A DNA stretch of 64,000 nucleotides, from NCBI GenBank assembly GCA_032622095.1, contig CP136066.1:206296978-206360977 (forward strand), read 5' to 3'. Each line of letters starts with the position of its first letter. The first letter of the stretch is position 1. A program made the position numbers and the translations under genes. Below the pieces are notes generated by a model that saw only the letters and a list, made by a program, of their open reading frames with translations, had not been told where the DNA came from and made no database searches. Source of the stretch: Siphonodentalium dalli. Taxonomy: Eukaryota > Mollusca > Scaphopoda > Gadilida > Siphonodentaliidae. Shown here one piece after another: positions 33,223 to 44,400 of this stretch.

Positions 33223-33540
33223 TTGTACAATGATGTGGATTTTTTTCTAATCGATTAGTTTTCGGATTATCTTCTGTGTTCATGGACACTGTAAGCAGGG
33301 CTTTTATGATCAATCGTATAGTTGATTTGTTGCAAAGTCAACTACAGTTTCCCCAGTCGACTATAATCAATTATCCGTGTATTGTATGGTAATGCGTCAT
33401 CAATCATTGGAAGCGCTAACCCCATCATAAGTGAGAGCAGTAGTTACACTATGTCTGTAGGGACACTTTGAAAATGGTTGAAGTGTCAATGATAGTTAGA
33501 AACTATAGATTAATACCTATTATGAGATATATACTATTAT
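33223..33540. other. unassigned sequence
   Basis: No gene or repeat recognised. Confidence 0.35.
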
Positions 33541-33546
33541 ATAGAT

Positions 33547-33683
33547 AATGAATGGCTTGGAGTTGACTATGCCAAAATAATAGTTCGAGAGGAGGAATAG
33601 TCCACGAGCTGCAGGCGAGTGGACTATTCCTCCTCGAGGACCACTATTTTGACATAGTCAATGACAAGACATTCATTATTTAT
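33547..33683. mobile_element. palindromic hairpin element M
   Basis: An imperfect palindrome of about 137 bp: ATAATGAATGGCTTGGAGTT, GACTATGCCAAAATAATAGT and GAGGAGGAATAGTCCAC, then loop GAGCTGCAGGCGA, then GTGGACTATTCCTCCTC, ACTATTTTGACATAGTC and ATTCATTAT. Stem identity is high. Similar ATATAATATTATGTGATATG text at 34298-34320 and GAGATATATACTATTATATA at 33522 may mark outer ends of an approximately 800-bp element, but I cannot prove it. Confidence 0.7.
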
Positions 33684-33689
33684 TATATT

Positions 33690-34610
33690 ATATCGAACAT
33701 TGGTGCCAATTCTCACACAATATCTGTATCTGATTTTTTCACATTATTATTTACCGTGAATTTTGGAAATCTGTCTCAGATTTTACAATTTATGGCAATC
33801 TGTTGACGATGGCAGGGGGCATAACTATGTTATTACTTACATCTAACAGCACCTCTTCATGATTCATGCATTTATTGCTATAAATACGTCATTAGCAAGG
33901 ATATTTTTGCGAAATTGTAGAAGTTAACTGGCTTAACTTCGATTAAAACGGAAATGGAAGTTATAAATAACTTCCGCTGGCATTACAAAATGAGGACTGG
34001 CTGCTTGCCAATCAAACGGACAAACTATTAAATACATTGGCTAGCTATGATTGGACATATGTAAGATCATTACAATTCACCAATAAATCTAATGATATGC
34101 CTATATTGCAACAAGTATCGTACGTGGTATAGTTTAAGATTGGCCCTATCTTCAGGTGGCAAACCGATTTTGCGAAATGAGTTTGTTACTATAAATAGAA
34201 AAAGAATAGTAGGCATGTAGGAATCCTACTGGGTTACTATCGTAAAATAGTATAGCAGTTTGCAGCCAATCAGAATGCGAGAAAGTCACGTGAGATATAA
34301 TATTATGTGATATGTACTATTATGCTTATACATGTATCATAAATGATAAACATACTCTGTTGAGTTGGTTATTCAGTGATTCGAGCATGAAAACAGTTTC
34401 TGAACGTACCAGCATGCTCGAATATCCGAATATCCAACAATACAGGGTATGTTTATCTCCGCTGTAATTCAATCCTCCAAAAAGTATTAAAGAAACTGCA
34501 TGAAGTTAAAAACTGTTATCGACATTACATGAAATGAGATTTTTTTTTTTTAAACCTACCATGGGGTTACTCGGAACAGCGGCAGAAAAACTTCCTGTTA
34601 ACATAAATAA
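33690..34610. other. unassigned sequence, possible body of element M
   Basis: No gene recognised. A hairpin-like pair, GATTCGAGCATG near 34380 and CATGCTCGAAT near 34414, is present. Confidence 0.4.
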
Positions 34611-34616
34611 TGTTCC

Positions 34617-34774
34617 AGTTACATTGGCCTGACAATATTGACCTTGTAAGCCAGTTTATTCTCTTATATATGCAACGCTCACTATGTGATCGAGACTCAC
34701 ATATATATATATAAGAGAATGCACTGGCACAATATCTTTAATGCTACACCAGCTCAGCTCCCGTCATGAAAGGG
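34617..34774. mobile_element. TTAA element E, right part
   Basis: CATTGGCCTGACAATATTGA, CCTTGTAAGCCAG, one cassette (TCTTATATATGCAACGCTCA with an expanded TATATATA on the far side) and end CAGCTCCCGTCATGAAAGGG followed by TTAC. The left part is lost. Confidence 0.78.
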
Positions 34775-34909
34775 TTACATGTAATGAATAGAAGCTTTTG
34801 TGGACAATTGTCCTCGATTCATATCTATTATTTTTTACCCTGGAAACTATATAAAACTTGTTGGGATGAGAATAGACCATCTTTAAATGAAAGAGATAAA
34901 CCATCTTTA

Positions 34910-35537
34910 AGACACTTGAGTGCCAGGGGCCGATGAGATCGGCCCTAAACCTACAATATAAGTCTGTTAACCCTTTACCCAACAGAAGGGCCCTGTGCCA
35001 ATGCATTCTCTTATATATGCGAGTCGACCATAGGTCGCCTCGCATATATAAGAGAATGCATTGGCTTAACACATTAAAAATTATAAAATTGTTAAAGAAT
35101 GTAAGAAAAAATGGTAAAAAGTGTTAAAAAGTTTTTTAGGCCAATGCATTCTCTTATATATATGCGAGGCGACCTATGGTCGACTCGCATATATAAGAGA
35201 ATGCATTGGCACAGGGCATAACTGTAACTATCACAATGTGGTCAAGGAGCTGGTTCCAATGATATCCATATTTGTATGGTTCTATTGAGACAGACGAAGA
35301 TATTTTAGGCTGTTGAAGCTTTATTTGGTCGGTTTTGGCCGTTTTGTTGGGTAAAGGGTTAAAGAATATAAGAATAAATTATTAAAATTGTCAACAAAAA
35401 AAAATAAAAAAATTGTTAGGCCCATGCATTCTCTTATATATGCGAGGCGACCTATGGTCGACTCGCATATATAAGAGAATGCATTGGCACAGGGTATATG
35501 GGTTGATACAAAAATCGACCTGGCACTCAAACGGGTT
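34910..35537. mobile_element. TTAA element D interrupted by B
   Basis: Left TTGAGTGCCAGGGGCCGATG then GAGATCGGCC and TACAATATAAGTCTG lead to TTAA, where B (34971-35358) is inserted. D resumes AGAATATAAGAATAAATTAT and runs through one cassette to TATCAACCC (complement) and CTGGCACTCAAACGGG-TTAA. The outer left five bases read GACAC instead of CCCTT, the same letters that follow the right TTAA (GACACTTGAG), suggesting repair or conversion at the left tip. Confidence 0.82.
34971..35358. mobile_element. TTAA element B inside D
   Basis: 388 bp, TTAA on both sides (34967-34970, 35359-35362). Ends CCCTTTACCCAACAGAAGGG and GTTTTGTTGGGTAAAGGG. Both cassettes present. Confidence 0.92.
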
Positions 35538-35571
35538 AAGACACTTGAGTCTGCATGGGCTCAGGTGTTAC

Positions 35572-35933
35572 CAAGCCTTGAATAGAGTGTTTGTCATTTG
35601 AAGATTGAGGTCCCCAGAGGGTGAATTTAGTGATGTTACCTACACAGCGGCTAGCATCAACAAATTCACCCTCTGGGGACCTCATTCTGATTAGGCCTCA
35701 TCTTCTGGGAAGTATCTATAGTGTCATATTAACATTGTTTTTAGATACTTCCCTTTCCCTTCTGTTCAGATTCTATTTCCCCTAATATGCAGAAGATAAC
35801 TTGCATAATCGAGGTGACTAATGTCCCAGACAGTGAATTTGGTGATCCTAGCCTACTGTGTGGGATACCGTCACTAAATTCACCCTCTGGGGACCTCATT
35901 CTGCAAATGTCGGACACACTATTTCAAGGCTTG
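35572..35933. mobile_element. hAT-like element C
   Basis: Ends CAAGCCTTGAATAGAGTGTT and GACACACTATTTCAAGGCTTG. Both hairpins are present, plus central ATCTTCTGGGAAGTATCTAT. The right flank CTTGTGACCGTCAGGAA matches the flank of the C copy ending at 39081; the left flank (GGTGTTAC) does not match it well, so this copy may be recombinant. Confidence 0.82.
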
Positions 35934-35981
35934 CTTGTGACCGTCAGGAAAAAAAACCCCAGGAATGTGTTCAAGCCAGAC
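35934..35981 (+). repeat. left flank of the 41-bp array, duplicated at 39082
   Basis: CTTGTGACCGTCAGG, AATGTGTTCAAGCCAGACGG matches 39082-39136 (CTTGTGACCATCAGTG, AATGTGCTCATGCCAGACCG). Confidence 0.8.
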
Positions 35982-37413
35982 GGGATCACCAGCCATTACA
36001 AGTTATCACCCAGGTGTCAGTCGGGATCACCAGCCATTACAAGTTATCACCCAGGTGTCAGTCGGGATCACCCGCCATTACAAGTTATCACCCAGGTGTC
36101 AGTCGGGATCACCCGCCATTACAAGTTATCACCCAGGTGTCAGTCGGGATCACCCGCCATTCCAAGTTATCACCCAGGTGTCAGTCGGGATCACCCGCCA
36201 TTCCAAGTTATCACCCAGGTGTCAGTCGGGATCACCCGCCATTCCAAGTTATCACCCAGGTGTCAGTCGGGATCACCCGCCATTACAAGTTATCACCCAG
36301 GTGTCAGTCGGGATCACCCGCCATTCCAAGTTATCACCCAGGTGTCAGTCGGGATCACCCGCCATTCCAAGTTATCACCCAGGTGTCAGTCGGGATCACC
36401 CGCCATTCCAAGTTATCACCCAGGTGTCAGTCGGGATCACCCGCCATTACAAGTTATCACCCAGGTGTCAGTCGGGATCACCCGCCATTCCAAGTTATCA
36501 CCCAGGTGTCAGTCGGGATCACCCGCCATTCCAAGTTATCACCCAGGTGTCAGTCGGGATCACCCGCCATTACAAGTTATCACCCAGGTGTCAGTCGGGA
36601 TCACCCGCCATTCCAAGTTATCACCCAGGTGTCAGTCGGGATCACCCGCCATTACAAGTTATCACCCAGGTGTCAGTCGGGATCACCCGCCATTCCAAGT
36701 TATCACCCAGGTGTCAGTCGGGATCACCCGCCATTACAAGTTATCACCCAGGTGTCAGTCGGGATCACCCGCCATTCCAAGTTATCACCCAGGTGTCAGT
36801 CGGGATCACCCGCCATTCCAAGTTATCACCCAGGTGTCAGTCGGGATCACCCGCCATTCCAAGTTATCACCCAGGTGCCAGTCGGGATCACCCGCCATTC
36901 CAAGTTATCACCCAGGTGTCAGTCGGGATCACCCGCCATTACAAGTTATCACCCAGATGTCAGTCGGGATCACCCGCCATTACAAGTTATCACCCAGGTG
37001 TCAGTCGGGATCACCCGCCATTACAAGTTATCACCCAGGTGTCAGTCGGGATCACCCGCCATTCCAAGTTATCACCCAGGTGTCAGTCGGGATCACCCGC
37101 CATTCCAAGTTATCACCCAGGTGTCAGTCGGGATCACCCGCCATTCCAAGTTATCACCCAGGTGTCAGTCGGGATCACCCGCCATTCCAAGTTATCACCC
37201 AGGTGTCAGTCGGGATCACCCGCCATTCCAAGTTATCACCCAGGTGTCAGTCGGGATCACCCGCCATTCCAAGTTATCACCCAGGTGCCAGTCGGGATCA
37301 CCCGCCATTCCAAGTTATCACCCAGGTGTCAGTCGGGATCACCCGCCATTCCAAGTTATCACCCAGGTGCCAGTCGGGATCACCCGCCATTCCAAGTTAT
37401 CACCCAGGTGTCA
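35982..37413 (+). repeat. 41-bp tandem satellite array, about 35 copies
   Basis: Unit GGGATCACCCGCCATTCCAA plus GTTATCACCCAGGTGTCAGTC. Copies are nearly identical. The main polymorphism is CATTACAAG versus CATTCCAAG: A in the first four copies, mixed in the middle, C only in about the last nine. Minor variants are GTGCCAGTC (three times), CAGATGTCAG once, and CACCAGCC in the first two. Since 41 is not a multiple of 3, three units give a 41-codon period, and the unit has no plus-strand stop. The overlapping 537-556-codon frames are artefacts. A single, unexpanded related unit survives at 39125-39165. Confidence 0.97.
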
Positions 37414-37484
37414 CGCCATTTTCAAACAGAAATATCCAGAACAATTTCTTTCCATAATGGTAACTACTTAGTAAATTTATACTA

Positions 37485-37728
37485 CAGTAATGCCCTAATT
37501 AATCGACTCCTTAACCACAGAAGAATTATGGGTAACTTTTCAGGATTTTGTCGGAAATATGGCTTGTTGCCATTCATTGGAAAGCTCTCAGTACGAGCTT
37601 TCCGATGAATGGCAACAAGCAGTGAGAGCTTTCCGATGAATGGCAACAAGCCATATTTCCGACTAAATCCTGAAAAGTTACCCATAATTCTGCTGTGGTT
37701 AAGGAGTCGATTATTTAGGGCATTACTG
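37485..37728. mobile_element. palindrome A with duplicated hairpin tip
   Basis: TA on both sides. Between the arms the tip segment GAGCTTTCCGATGAATGGCA is present twice (37595 and 37626), making the copy 244 bp. Confidence 0.9.
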
Positions 37729-38099
37729 TAGTTGTAAATAAAATTAACACTGCCTGTGGTGACAACTTGTAAGCAGCTATGGCAACTTTAATGACCTCCA
37801 TAAAGCCTTGGGTGCTACTTTCAGTTTGAGAATAATGAGATGACTTGTAGCGACGTAGGAGATGATCTCATCGCGGGGATTGTGACGTACATTTGGTGAG
37901 AACTTATTGATTGATGGTCAGAGTGAGACCTGGGGATCTGTAATGAGGCGCGGGCTGCAGCAGCCAGTTCCGATAGATTTACTCTCATACAGTCTGCTCA
38001 TAATGCAGGTCATCGGGGGTCATCACACATCATTTACTCTCTACCTCGAGTTACTTACTCATGATTTACTGCTATCGTCATAAACATGGAGTTATAAGA
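37729..38099. other. dispersed segment, no gene
   Basis: 37966-38107 (CAGTTCCGATAGATTTACTC, TAATGCAGGTCATCGGGGGT) is paralogous to 13455-13596. The rest is unassigned. Confidence 0.6.
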
Positions 38100-38107
38100 C
38101 TTGTGAC

Positions 38108-39081
38108 CAAACGTTGAAATAGTGTGGCCAACATTTGCAACATGATGTCCCCAGAGGGCAGGGTTCGCGCTGCCACTTGCCAAATTTGCCAATGGTTAAA
38201 ATAATTCACATTTGGCAAAAAAATATTTACATTTGGCAAAAGTTTTGGCAAGTCACTTTTTAATTCCTCAAGTAATTTGAAAAAATATTGGTCAATCATT
38301 ACCATTAATTTCAGGAAACTCTTACAACATAATTATATTAGTGGTGTATTATAAGGTTTAGGGAAATTTAACACCTCTATTACTACTTAGGGTGTTGTGG
38401 GGGGGGGCTAACCCCGGGAATCTCAAAGGAATGGGCCTCTCCTTAACCCCTCACACCTCTGTTAAGTTAATCTCATAGCATTAGTACTGATGGCTGGAGG
38501 GATTATTAATCCTCATGTGATGTGCCCTTCTGATGAAGCAACCCTTCTACCATTGTATTGTTCAGTGATTGGCTTATTGTTGTATGATAAACTACAACAT
38601 AGACTATTAATTAATTATTAACTAACTGCTTTTCTATCGATATCAAAAGTCGTTCAAACCACATTTGGCAAGTGCTAAAATAACTTGGCAAAAAATATTT
38701 TCATTTGGCAAATTATTTGGCAAAAGTAAATTTTGGCCCAGCGCAGACCCTGCCAGAGGGTGAATTTAATGACGCTATCCCGTATGGTGGCTAGCATCAC
38801 CAAATTCACCCCCTGGGAACCTCATTCTGATTAGGCCTCAACTGCTATGAGAGACCTAGGATCAGATTGAAGTTCCCCAGTTGAAGATGGTTCTGTTCAC
38901 CCATTAATCACTTCGATTAAAATGCATTTTTACTTCTGAAAATTAGCCTTTTTTATTAGGGGATATAGAAACTGACCAGTAGGGGAAAAGTTACTAAAAG
39001 CAATATCAATTTGTTACTATAGATACTTCCCAGAAGATGGGGACCTCATTCTGCAAATGTCAGGCACACTATCTCAAGGTG
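38108..39081. mobile_element. hAT-like element C interrupted by U
   Basis: Flanked by identical CTTGTGAC (38100-38107, 39082-39089). Ends CAAACGTTGAAATAGTGTGG and GGCACACTATCTCAAGGTG. U (38159-38752) sits in CCAGAGGG of the first hairpin. Without U the length is about 370 bp; the second hairpin's first half is deleted (CCCAGAAGATGGGGACCTC). Confidence 0.92.
38159..38752. mobile_element. hAT-like element U, copy 2, inside C
   Basis: 594 bp, ends CAGGGTTCGCGCTG and CAGCGCAGACCCTG, flanked by identical CCAGAGGG (38151-38158, 38753-38760). Subterminal TTTGGCAA direct repeats at both ends. Contains a G run at 38399-38407. No coding capacity. Confidence 0.95.
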
Positions 39082-39260
39082 CTTGTGACCATCAGTGTAT
39101 ATACCCATGAATGTGCTCATGCCAGACCGGAGCCCCCACCACTCCCAGTTATCAACCAATTTTCCAGAACACCTTACATTATGTCGAGATTCTTGAAGCA
39201 ATATTGAACTCAATTAAATTGCCATTCCACCCTTTTACTAGTTCAAATCATGTCATTTTT
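39082..39260 (+). repeat. unexpanded paralogue of the 41-bp array locus
   Basis: CTTGTGACCATCAGTG, ATGCCAGACCGGAGC, CACTCCCAGTTATCAACCAA, TTTTCCAGAACACC align with the left flank (35934), one array unit, and the right flank (37413-37445, CATTTTCAAACAG then ATCCAGAACAATTTC) of the array. It therefore carries a single unit. Confidence 0.78.
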
Positions 39261-39375
39261 ATGGCAGTTATTCATTTCCACTCAAATTTGTATACATGCT
39301 GAGAATGCTCTTCCCAAAATTTCCCCACTAAAACTATTATTAAAGTCATCTTTTCAACATTGTGATTGTTATATA

Positions 39376-39526
39376 CAGTAATGCTCTACTTAATCGACTC
39401 CTTAACAACAGCAGAATTATGGGTAACTTTTCAGGATTTAGCAACAAGCCATATTTCTGACTAAATCCTGAAAAGTTGCCCATAATTCAGCTTTGGTTAA
39501 GGAGTCGATTACTTAGAGCATTACTG
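39376..39526. mobile_element. palindrome A, tip deleted
   Basis: 151 bp, TA on both sides. The left arm jumps from AGGATTTAG to CAACAAGCC. The uninterrupted paralogue lies near 47550 (inverted). Confidence 0.9.
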
Positions 39527-39589
39527 TACTATGGTTGATGTGGTCTTCATTTTGCATGTATTCCTTCATGAGGTGATCAATCTTAAAAA

Positions 39590-39966
39590 TTAAAGTGATG
39601 TGAAACACTCCGGTTGAGTGATCAAATAGAAATGGAGAATAATCTTGCTCAAAGTAGTTATTTTTAAGAATGTTAATCCAAATTTACAGCATACACACCT
39701 TCATTCTTATGTATTAATTCTATGTAATGACTCCCGATGGCGAAATCATTTGCGTTAATTTACCGCCGATTGTTGCGTCCCGAATCGAGATGTAAATATT
39801 TACAATTAAGAGTAGTTCAGACAGTGATATCTATGGAATGGTATGGTCGATTTCTTTGAGATTTTCGGTGAAGTCATTAGAATGCTACATTCCCACAGTT
39901 GACATAGCGCATGATTACTAACTTATCAGTTTCACGCACCCGTTCAAGTCCATAATATGTCTTTAA
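39590..39966 (+). mobile_element. TTAA element R, copy 2
   Basis: TTAAAGTGATGTGAAACACT to AATATGTCTTTAA, 377 bp including one TTAA on each side. Includes the region CGATGGCGAAATCATTTGCG missing from copy 1. The paralogous empty site (inverted, near 47494-47498, and again at about 61295) has a single TTAA followed on this strand by GTAGT, which establishes TTAA as the duplicated target. Confidence 0.88.
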
Positions 39967-40040
39967 GTAGTACTCTGTGTAGGTCTGTCTAAATAAACTC
40001 TCGACCTCCTGACATATCTCAGGTGTGGAAACCTCTTAAC

Positions 40041-40140
40041 CCGTTCAGTGCCAAGTCCGATTTTTGTATCAACCCATATTTCCTTGATCATTTTTCAAAT
40101 TTATTGATTATAATAATGTGATGCATTGATGGAAAGAGCT
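40041..40140. mobile_element. TTAA element D, left half of short form
   Basis: CCCGTTCAGTGCCAAGTCCG, TATCAACCCATATTTCCTTG, then the loop region; the match to 9909 ends at GAAAGAGCT. Preceded by TTAA (40037-40040). Confidence 0.82.
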
Positions 40141-40199
40141 CTTACAAGTGCATAATAATTCATATTCAGTGATCGTTTGTTGAACTTATTATCGGAACA

Positions 40200-40293
40200 T
40201 TTCCTAAGGGAATTACTCATCAATGAGTATTTAGTGCAGAAAGGGTTAATAAGGGAACTACTCATCAATGAGTATTTAGAATAGAAAGGGTAA
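40200..40293 (+). repeat. doubled terminal fragment
   Basis: ACTCATCAATGAGTATTTAG then AGAAAGGGTTAA occurs twice in tandem (about 40213-40248 and 40259-40292). The same end fragment is seen at 29405-29440. Confidence 0.75.
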
Positions 40294-40409
40294 ACCTGAT
40301 GTCAATAGTCAATTTGTTACAAAAGTGTTTTATGAAACAGTAAATAAAAAGATTCCATTCTTTAATGAATGTCGTAACCTACGACAACTAAACAGATGCT
40401 TATGATTAA

Positions 40410-40585
40410 CCCTTTACCCAACAAACCGGCCAAAACCGGCCAAATAAAGCTTCAACAGCCTAAAATATCTTCGGTCTGTCTCAATAGAACCATACACATA
40501 TGGATATCATTGGAACCGGCTCCTTGACAACATTGTGATATATAAGAGAATGCATTGGCACAGGGCCATTCTGTTGGGTAAAGGG
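40410..40585. mobile_element. TTAA element B, internally deleted
   Basis: 176 bp, TTAA on both sides (40406-40409, 40586-40589). Ends CCCTTTACCCAACAAACCGG and CCATTCTGTTGGGTAAAGGG. Deletion joins ACATTGTGATA to TATAAGAGAATGCATTGGCA, removing one and a half cassettes. Confidence 0.9.
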
Positions 40586-40836
40586 TTAACCCATTCAATA
40601 ATGAGTGGGTTCTCCCGCCCAGTTGAATTGTATATATATTTGATGGTCTATTATTTCAGGGTTTCCGCCAGGTGAAAATAAATGAGGCCGTATTGGTGAA
40701 ACACACATTGCAATGGGGCGACATGTTTCGCCCCCATGTTGCCCCGTCAGGAGAACATTTGGATTTTTGTCACTGAAAGTAGCCATTTACTTGCACCTGA
40801 GACAAAAAGCCAGAACATTGAAGCTTTGTAGAGATA

Positions 40837-40955
40837 GGCAAATAAATTGAGATAAGACTCCAGAGAAAAGCTTCAACACTCAGATAACCTGCTGTATTCT
40901 GTAGGTTATCTGAGCGTTGAAGCTTTTCTCTGGAGTTTTATCTAAATTTTTTGCC
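40837..40955. mobile_element. palindromic hairpin element N
   Basis: Stem GAGATAAGACTCCAGAGAAA, AGCTTCAACACTCAGATAACCT, loop GCTGTATTCTGT, and the complement AGGTTATCTGAGCGTTGAAG through TTATCTAAA. About 43 paired bases with few mismatches; outer ends GGCAAATAAAT and ATTTTTTGCC. No second copy was seen. Confidence 0.75.
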
Positions 40956-41089
40956 TTCCTCGCCCACTTTTAACACTCAGATGTGGCCTCGAGTTTTTCA
41001 CTCTCCGATGTCACCTGAGTGACACAGCTTAATCACAGTGGAATTTCACTCTACGAACCCTCCAACCACTGGGGATGAACAAGAAGGAC

Positions 41090-41174
41090 ATATGGCTTGT
41101 TGCCATTCATCGGAAAGCACTCATTACCCATAATTCTGCTGTGGTTAAAGAGTCGATTATTTAGGGCATTACTG
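41090..41174. mobile_element. palindrome A, fragment
   Basis: ATATGGCTTGTTGCCATTCA, then a jump to TTACCCATAATTCTGCTGTG and GGGCATTACTG-TA. The left arm is lost. Confidence 0.85.
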
Positions 41175-41199
41175 TAGCTCAGGCATGGAAACCCCTTAA

Positions 41200-41415
41200 C
41201 CCTTTGAGTGCCAGGTCGATTTTTGTATCAACCAATATACCCTGTGCCAATGCATTCTCTTATATATGCGAGTCGACCATAGGTCGCCTCGCATATATAA
41301 GAGAATGCATTGGCCTAACAATTGTTTTGTTTTTGTTTTTACAATAGTTATATTCTTTAACAAACTTATTTTGTAGGTTTAGGGCCGATGAGATCGGCCC
41401 CTGGCACTCAAAGGG
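41200..41415. mobile_element. TTAA element D, long form, shortened
   Basis: Preceded by TTAA (41196-41199). Ends CCCTTTGAGTGCCAGGTCGA and CTGGCACTCAAAGGG; the right TTAA decayed to GTAA. One cassette. 216 bp because the region after the AT-rich linker is reduced. Confidence 0.87.
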
Positions 41416-41436
41416 TAAACAGATACTTATACTTAA

Positions 41437-44400
41437 AGTGTAACTGACACGAATTAATAAATCTAAACAATATACAATGTAAATGATGCATCTATCATCC
41501 CTCAATGACAATACAATCGTTGCCAGTCGTGACTACAACCGAATCGACTACCCGAGACCGATAACTGTAAAGCGCTATGTTTTTGTTATGATTTTGCACG
41601 AAACACGTGGCCTTATTGCGTGACGTCATAGGCAGAGAACCGGCGTGTCATTTACATAATACATTAGTTCATGACGCAATTCTCTAATTAAATAAACTGA
41701 TATTCTGGTCTTCAGATATTCGCAATCTTTCTAATTTGTGATGTGTTTTAAGTTATCTGACTGATATAGTATTCACTGTCAGACATGTTTATGTCGTGCT
41801 TAGACTAAGGAATTTGGAAATTCACGCAAATTTGTCACTATGGAAAATCTCGCTGGATAATCAGCTGCCGATTAGTTTTATTAATATTTTAATAGATGAC
41901 AGATATGCATAGAATAAATCAAATTCTGGTGATCTGATTGACACTTTCACTTAGAGAAACATTCCTTTCTGAATAATAGCTATATTTCTTCTGGTCACGT
42001 CTTCACAAACAATGTCATTATTCTGGGTGAAAAATAAAAACAATAACGATTCACCGACCGGGAATGGCGAATCTTGAATGACAATTGATTCTCTTACAAG
42101 AGTGGGGAAGCCGATCGCTCGGAATCGTAGTACTGTTATAACTTTACACATAACTGCATGGTTACCGATACTAAATACACCAAACTTTTATTTATACGGA
42201 CAATTTTAGGCCTATACCGGTATGTGCACTTTTAAGAATACCGGTACCAATTTCTCATCAACTATCACAATTTTTGTTAATCTAATATATAAAAGGCTAT
42301 CAGAAACGCAGGTAATATGACTATTAATTTGTTATATGACCTCAAATATGGTATTTCATCACGTGATTTCTGTTTCATCGACAAATTTGTCCATACACTG
42401 GGACGTACACATTTTGTTCGAGAATAGTTTTGTCATTTTTTTGTGTATAATCTAGTGGAAAATAATACTATTTTAATAAGAAATTTCAACACATACTTTA
42501 ATAAGGAAATATATCACTTGAAGTTGATTATAACATATATTTATTCCTTTGTTAGGAACTCTTTGTAGATAACATATATTAAACCTGAGGACCATTGTGG
42601 AAATAAGTCTGCCCAGTTATTAAAAATAGATATTTTCTTTTCTGTTTCAATAACTGCTGTATACAATCTAAACTGCATGTAACATTCAAATGTAGGACCT
42701 TTTGTAATATGTATTTACATCGCACCAAATAAATCTATCTATATATCTATCTATCTATACACAACAATGAAAAGGCTATTAAGTTTTCTCTACTTTTTAA
42801 ACTACTTGACAATAAAATATGGAAATGAGACAGGCAATCTTATGTCACAATATAATGTTTATAAATAACTCGCCAGATAACCACGCCCAAAATAGTATAT
42901 ACTTCAGTGTCAGTGACAGCCGATGTGCATTCGGAACAAACGCAACACAATATAGATCCTGTGTCAGACATGAACTACGTATCTATGTCGGTCTTATTTT
43001 TCCACAATGCGCAAAAATAAAACAACAAGAACACAGTGTTCTTAAGATAAAATATGTTCCACTGTTAAAAAAAACAAACGTGAAACCATTTTGTTGGGTA
43101 TCGGTACCTTTGGCGGAGTGATACAAATTACAAGGCCAGTACACGTGGGTGCTTTGTTGTGTGAAGTTTATTGCAACACGAGTTTCAAAATATCATGTAT
43201 TCGTTGTACTGCATCGCCAGTTTTGCAGAAATAGAACTTCGTGATTCGACTGTACATCTCAGTCAATATCGGGAGGAATTTTCAGATACAACTTCATAGA
43301 GGATAAGTGATTTAAGTGTATGTTTTGGAAGGAATATTTTCATTTCGACACGTCGTGTTGGCTATTGTATCGCCAGTGTTTCATGTGACCTCATTATATT
43401 TTATATACAGAATCGCTTGTTTCATGCTCGGTTTATCTGGATATACATTGTGGCAAAGAATTACAATACATTATGAAACTTCGTGGAATCTTCGTATGGT
43501 GATAGAGTTGATGGTGATACTACAAGTTGATAATTAATATGTAGTTCAAAATAAACGTAAATATTTACTGCGTAAATATGTCGTCAACTTGAACGAGGGC
43601 TTGAACCAGTTAATATGCTGGTGACGTGAGTACAACACTTTTCTAATTTGAATTCAATTTCGCACATATCTTATTTTAAGTCATTTGTCTACGATGAACA
43701 GTGTCCCCATCCATAATGTATGCACAATATTATAGTTAAGACTATATAATTTGGTAGAGTTATACAGAAATTATTAAAAAATGAAACAATTTTAATACTA
43801 ACATGGCTGGACTATATATGTATATATACCAGTCAAATTATTAACCCAACATATCAAGGCCGCCAAGTCTAAACATCTTGTTTGGTATATATAAGTGGAC
43901 GTGGGCACACATTTAGCCCATGTTTGACCACCCTCTCCTTTATTTTGTGTATGTAATTTGTTTCTTTTTTGCACATTCGCTCACAATATTATAGGATCAC
44001 GTTTTATTTGTAATTGTCATTATTTTGTACTTTCATTAAAATAATCAGTGTTCAGCCCACATGCCTACTGTTTCACAGCTAGATAATTAACGCAATTAAA
44101 ACACCAATGTATATTGTAGTAGTACAAGTACGAGTTCTCAATCCGGGGTGGGGGAGGGGGGTGGGGTCACCGCTCGATCAGAAAACCCATTCGAACTTCG
44201 TATAGTTCTCGAAATAGCCAGCTAATTTAGCTAAATGTTTATGGCATCATTGGCATGATAGACTTGACAGTTTAAAATACTTTCGTTTTGTGGACACAAA
44301 TCTTCTCCACTGTCGGGCAATGCTTGCATCTCTTTGGTCACTTGAAGAGAAGATTCTTCTCTTGCTCACAATTTTGGGCAACCCACGTCGCTAGCATATC

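Larger units (their letters stand above)
39261..40036 (+). repeat. dispersed segment V, copy 1, filled
   Basis: GCAGTTATTCATTTCCACTC, GAGAATGCTCTTCCCAAAAT, CTTCCTTCATG-type text, ACTCTGTGTAGG, CCTCCTGACATATCTCAGGT matches, inverted, 47405-47675. In this copy A (39376-39526), R (39590-39966) and D (from 40041) are inserted; the other copy lacks all three. Confidence 0.85.

Noticed and set aside
35787-37608. Three overlapping plus-strand open frames of 537-556 codons
   Set aside because: They lie in the 41-bp satellite, overlap in all three frames and encode the same 41-residue period. A stop-free unit of length not divisible by 3 produces exactly this.
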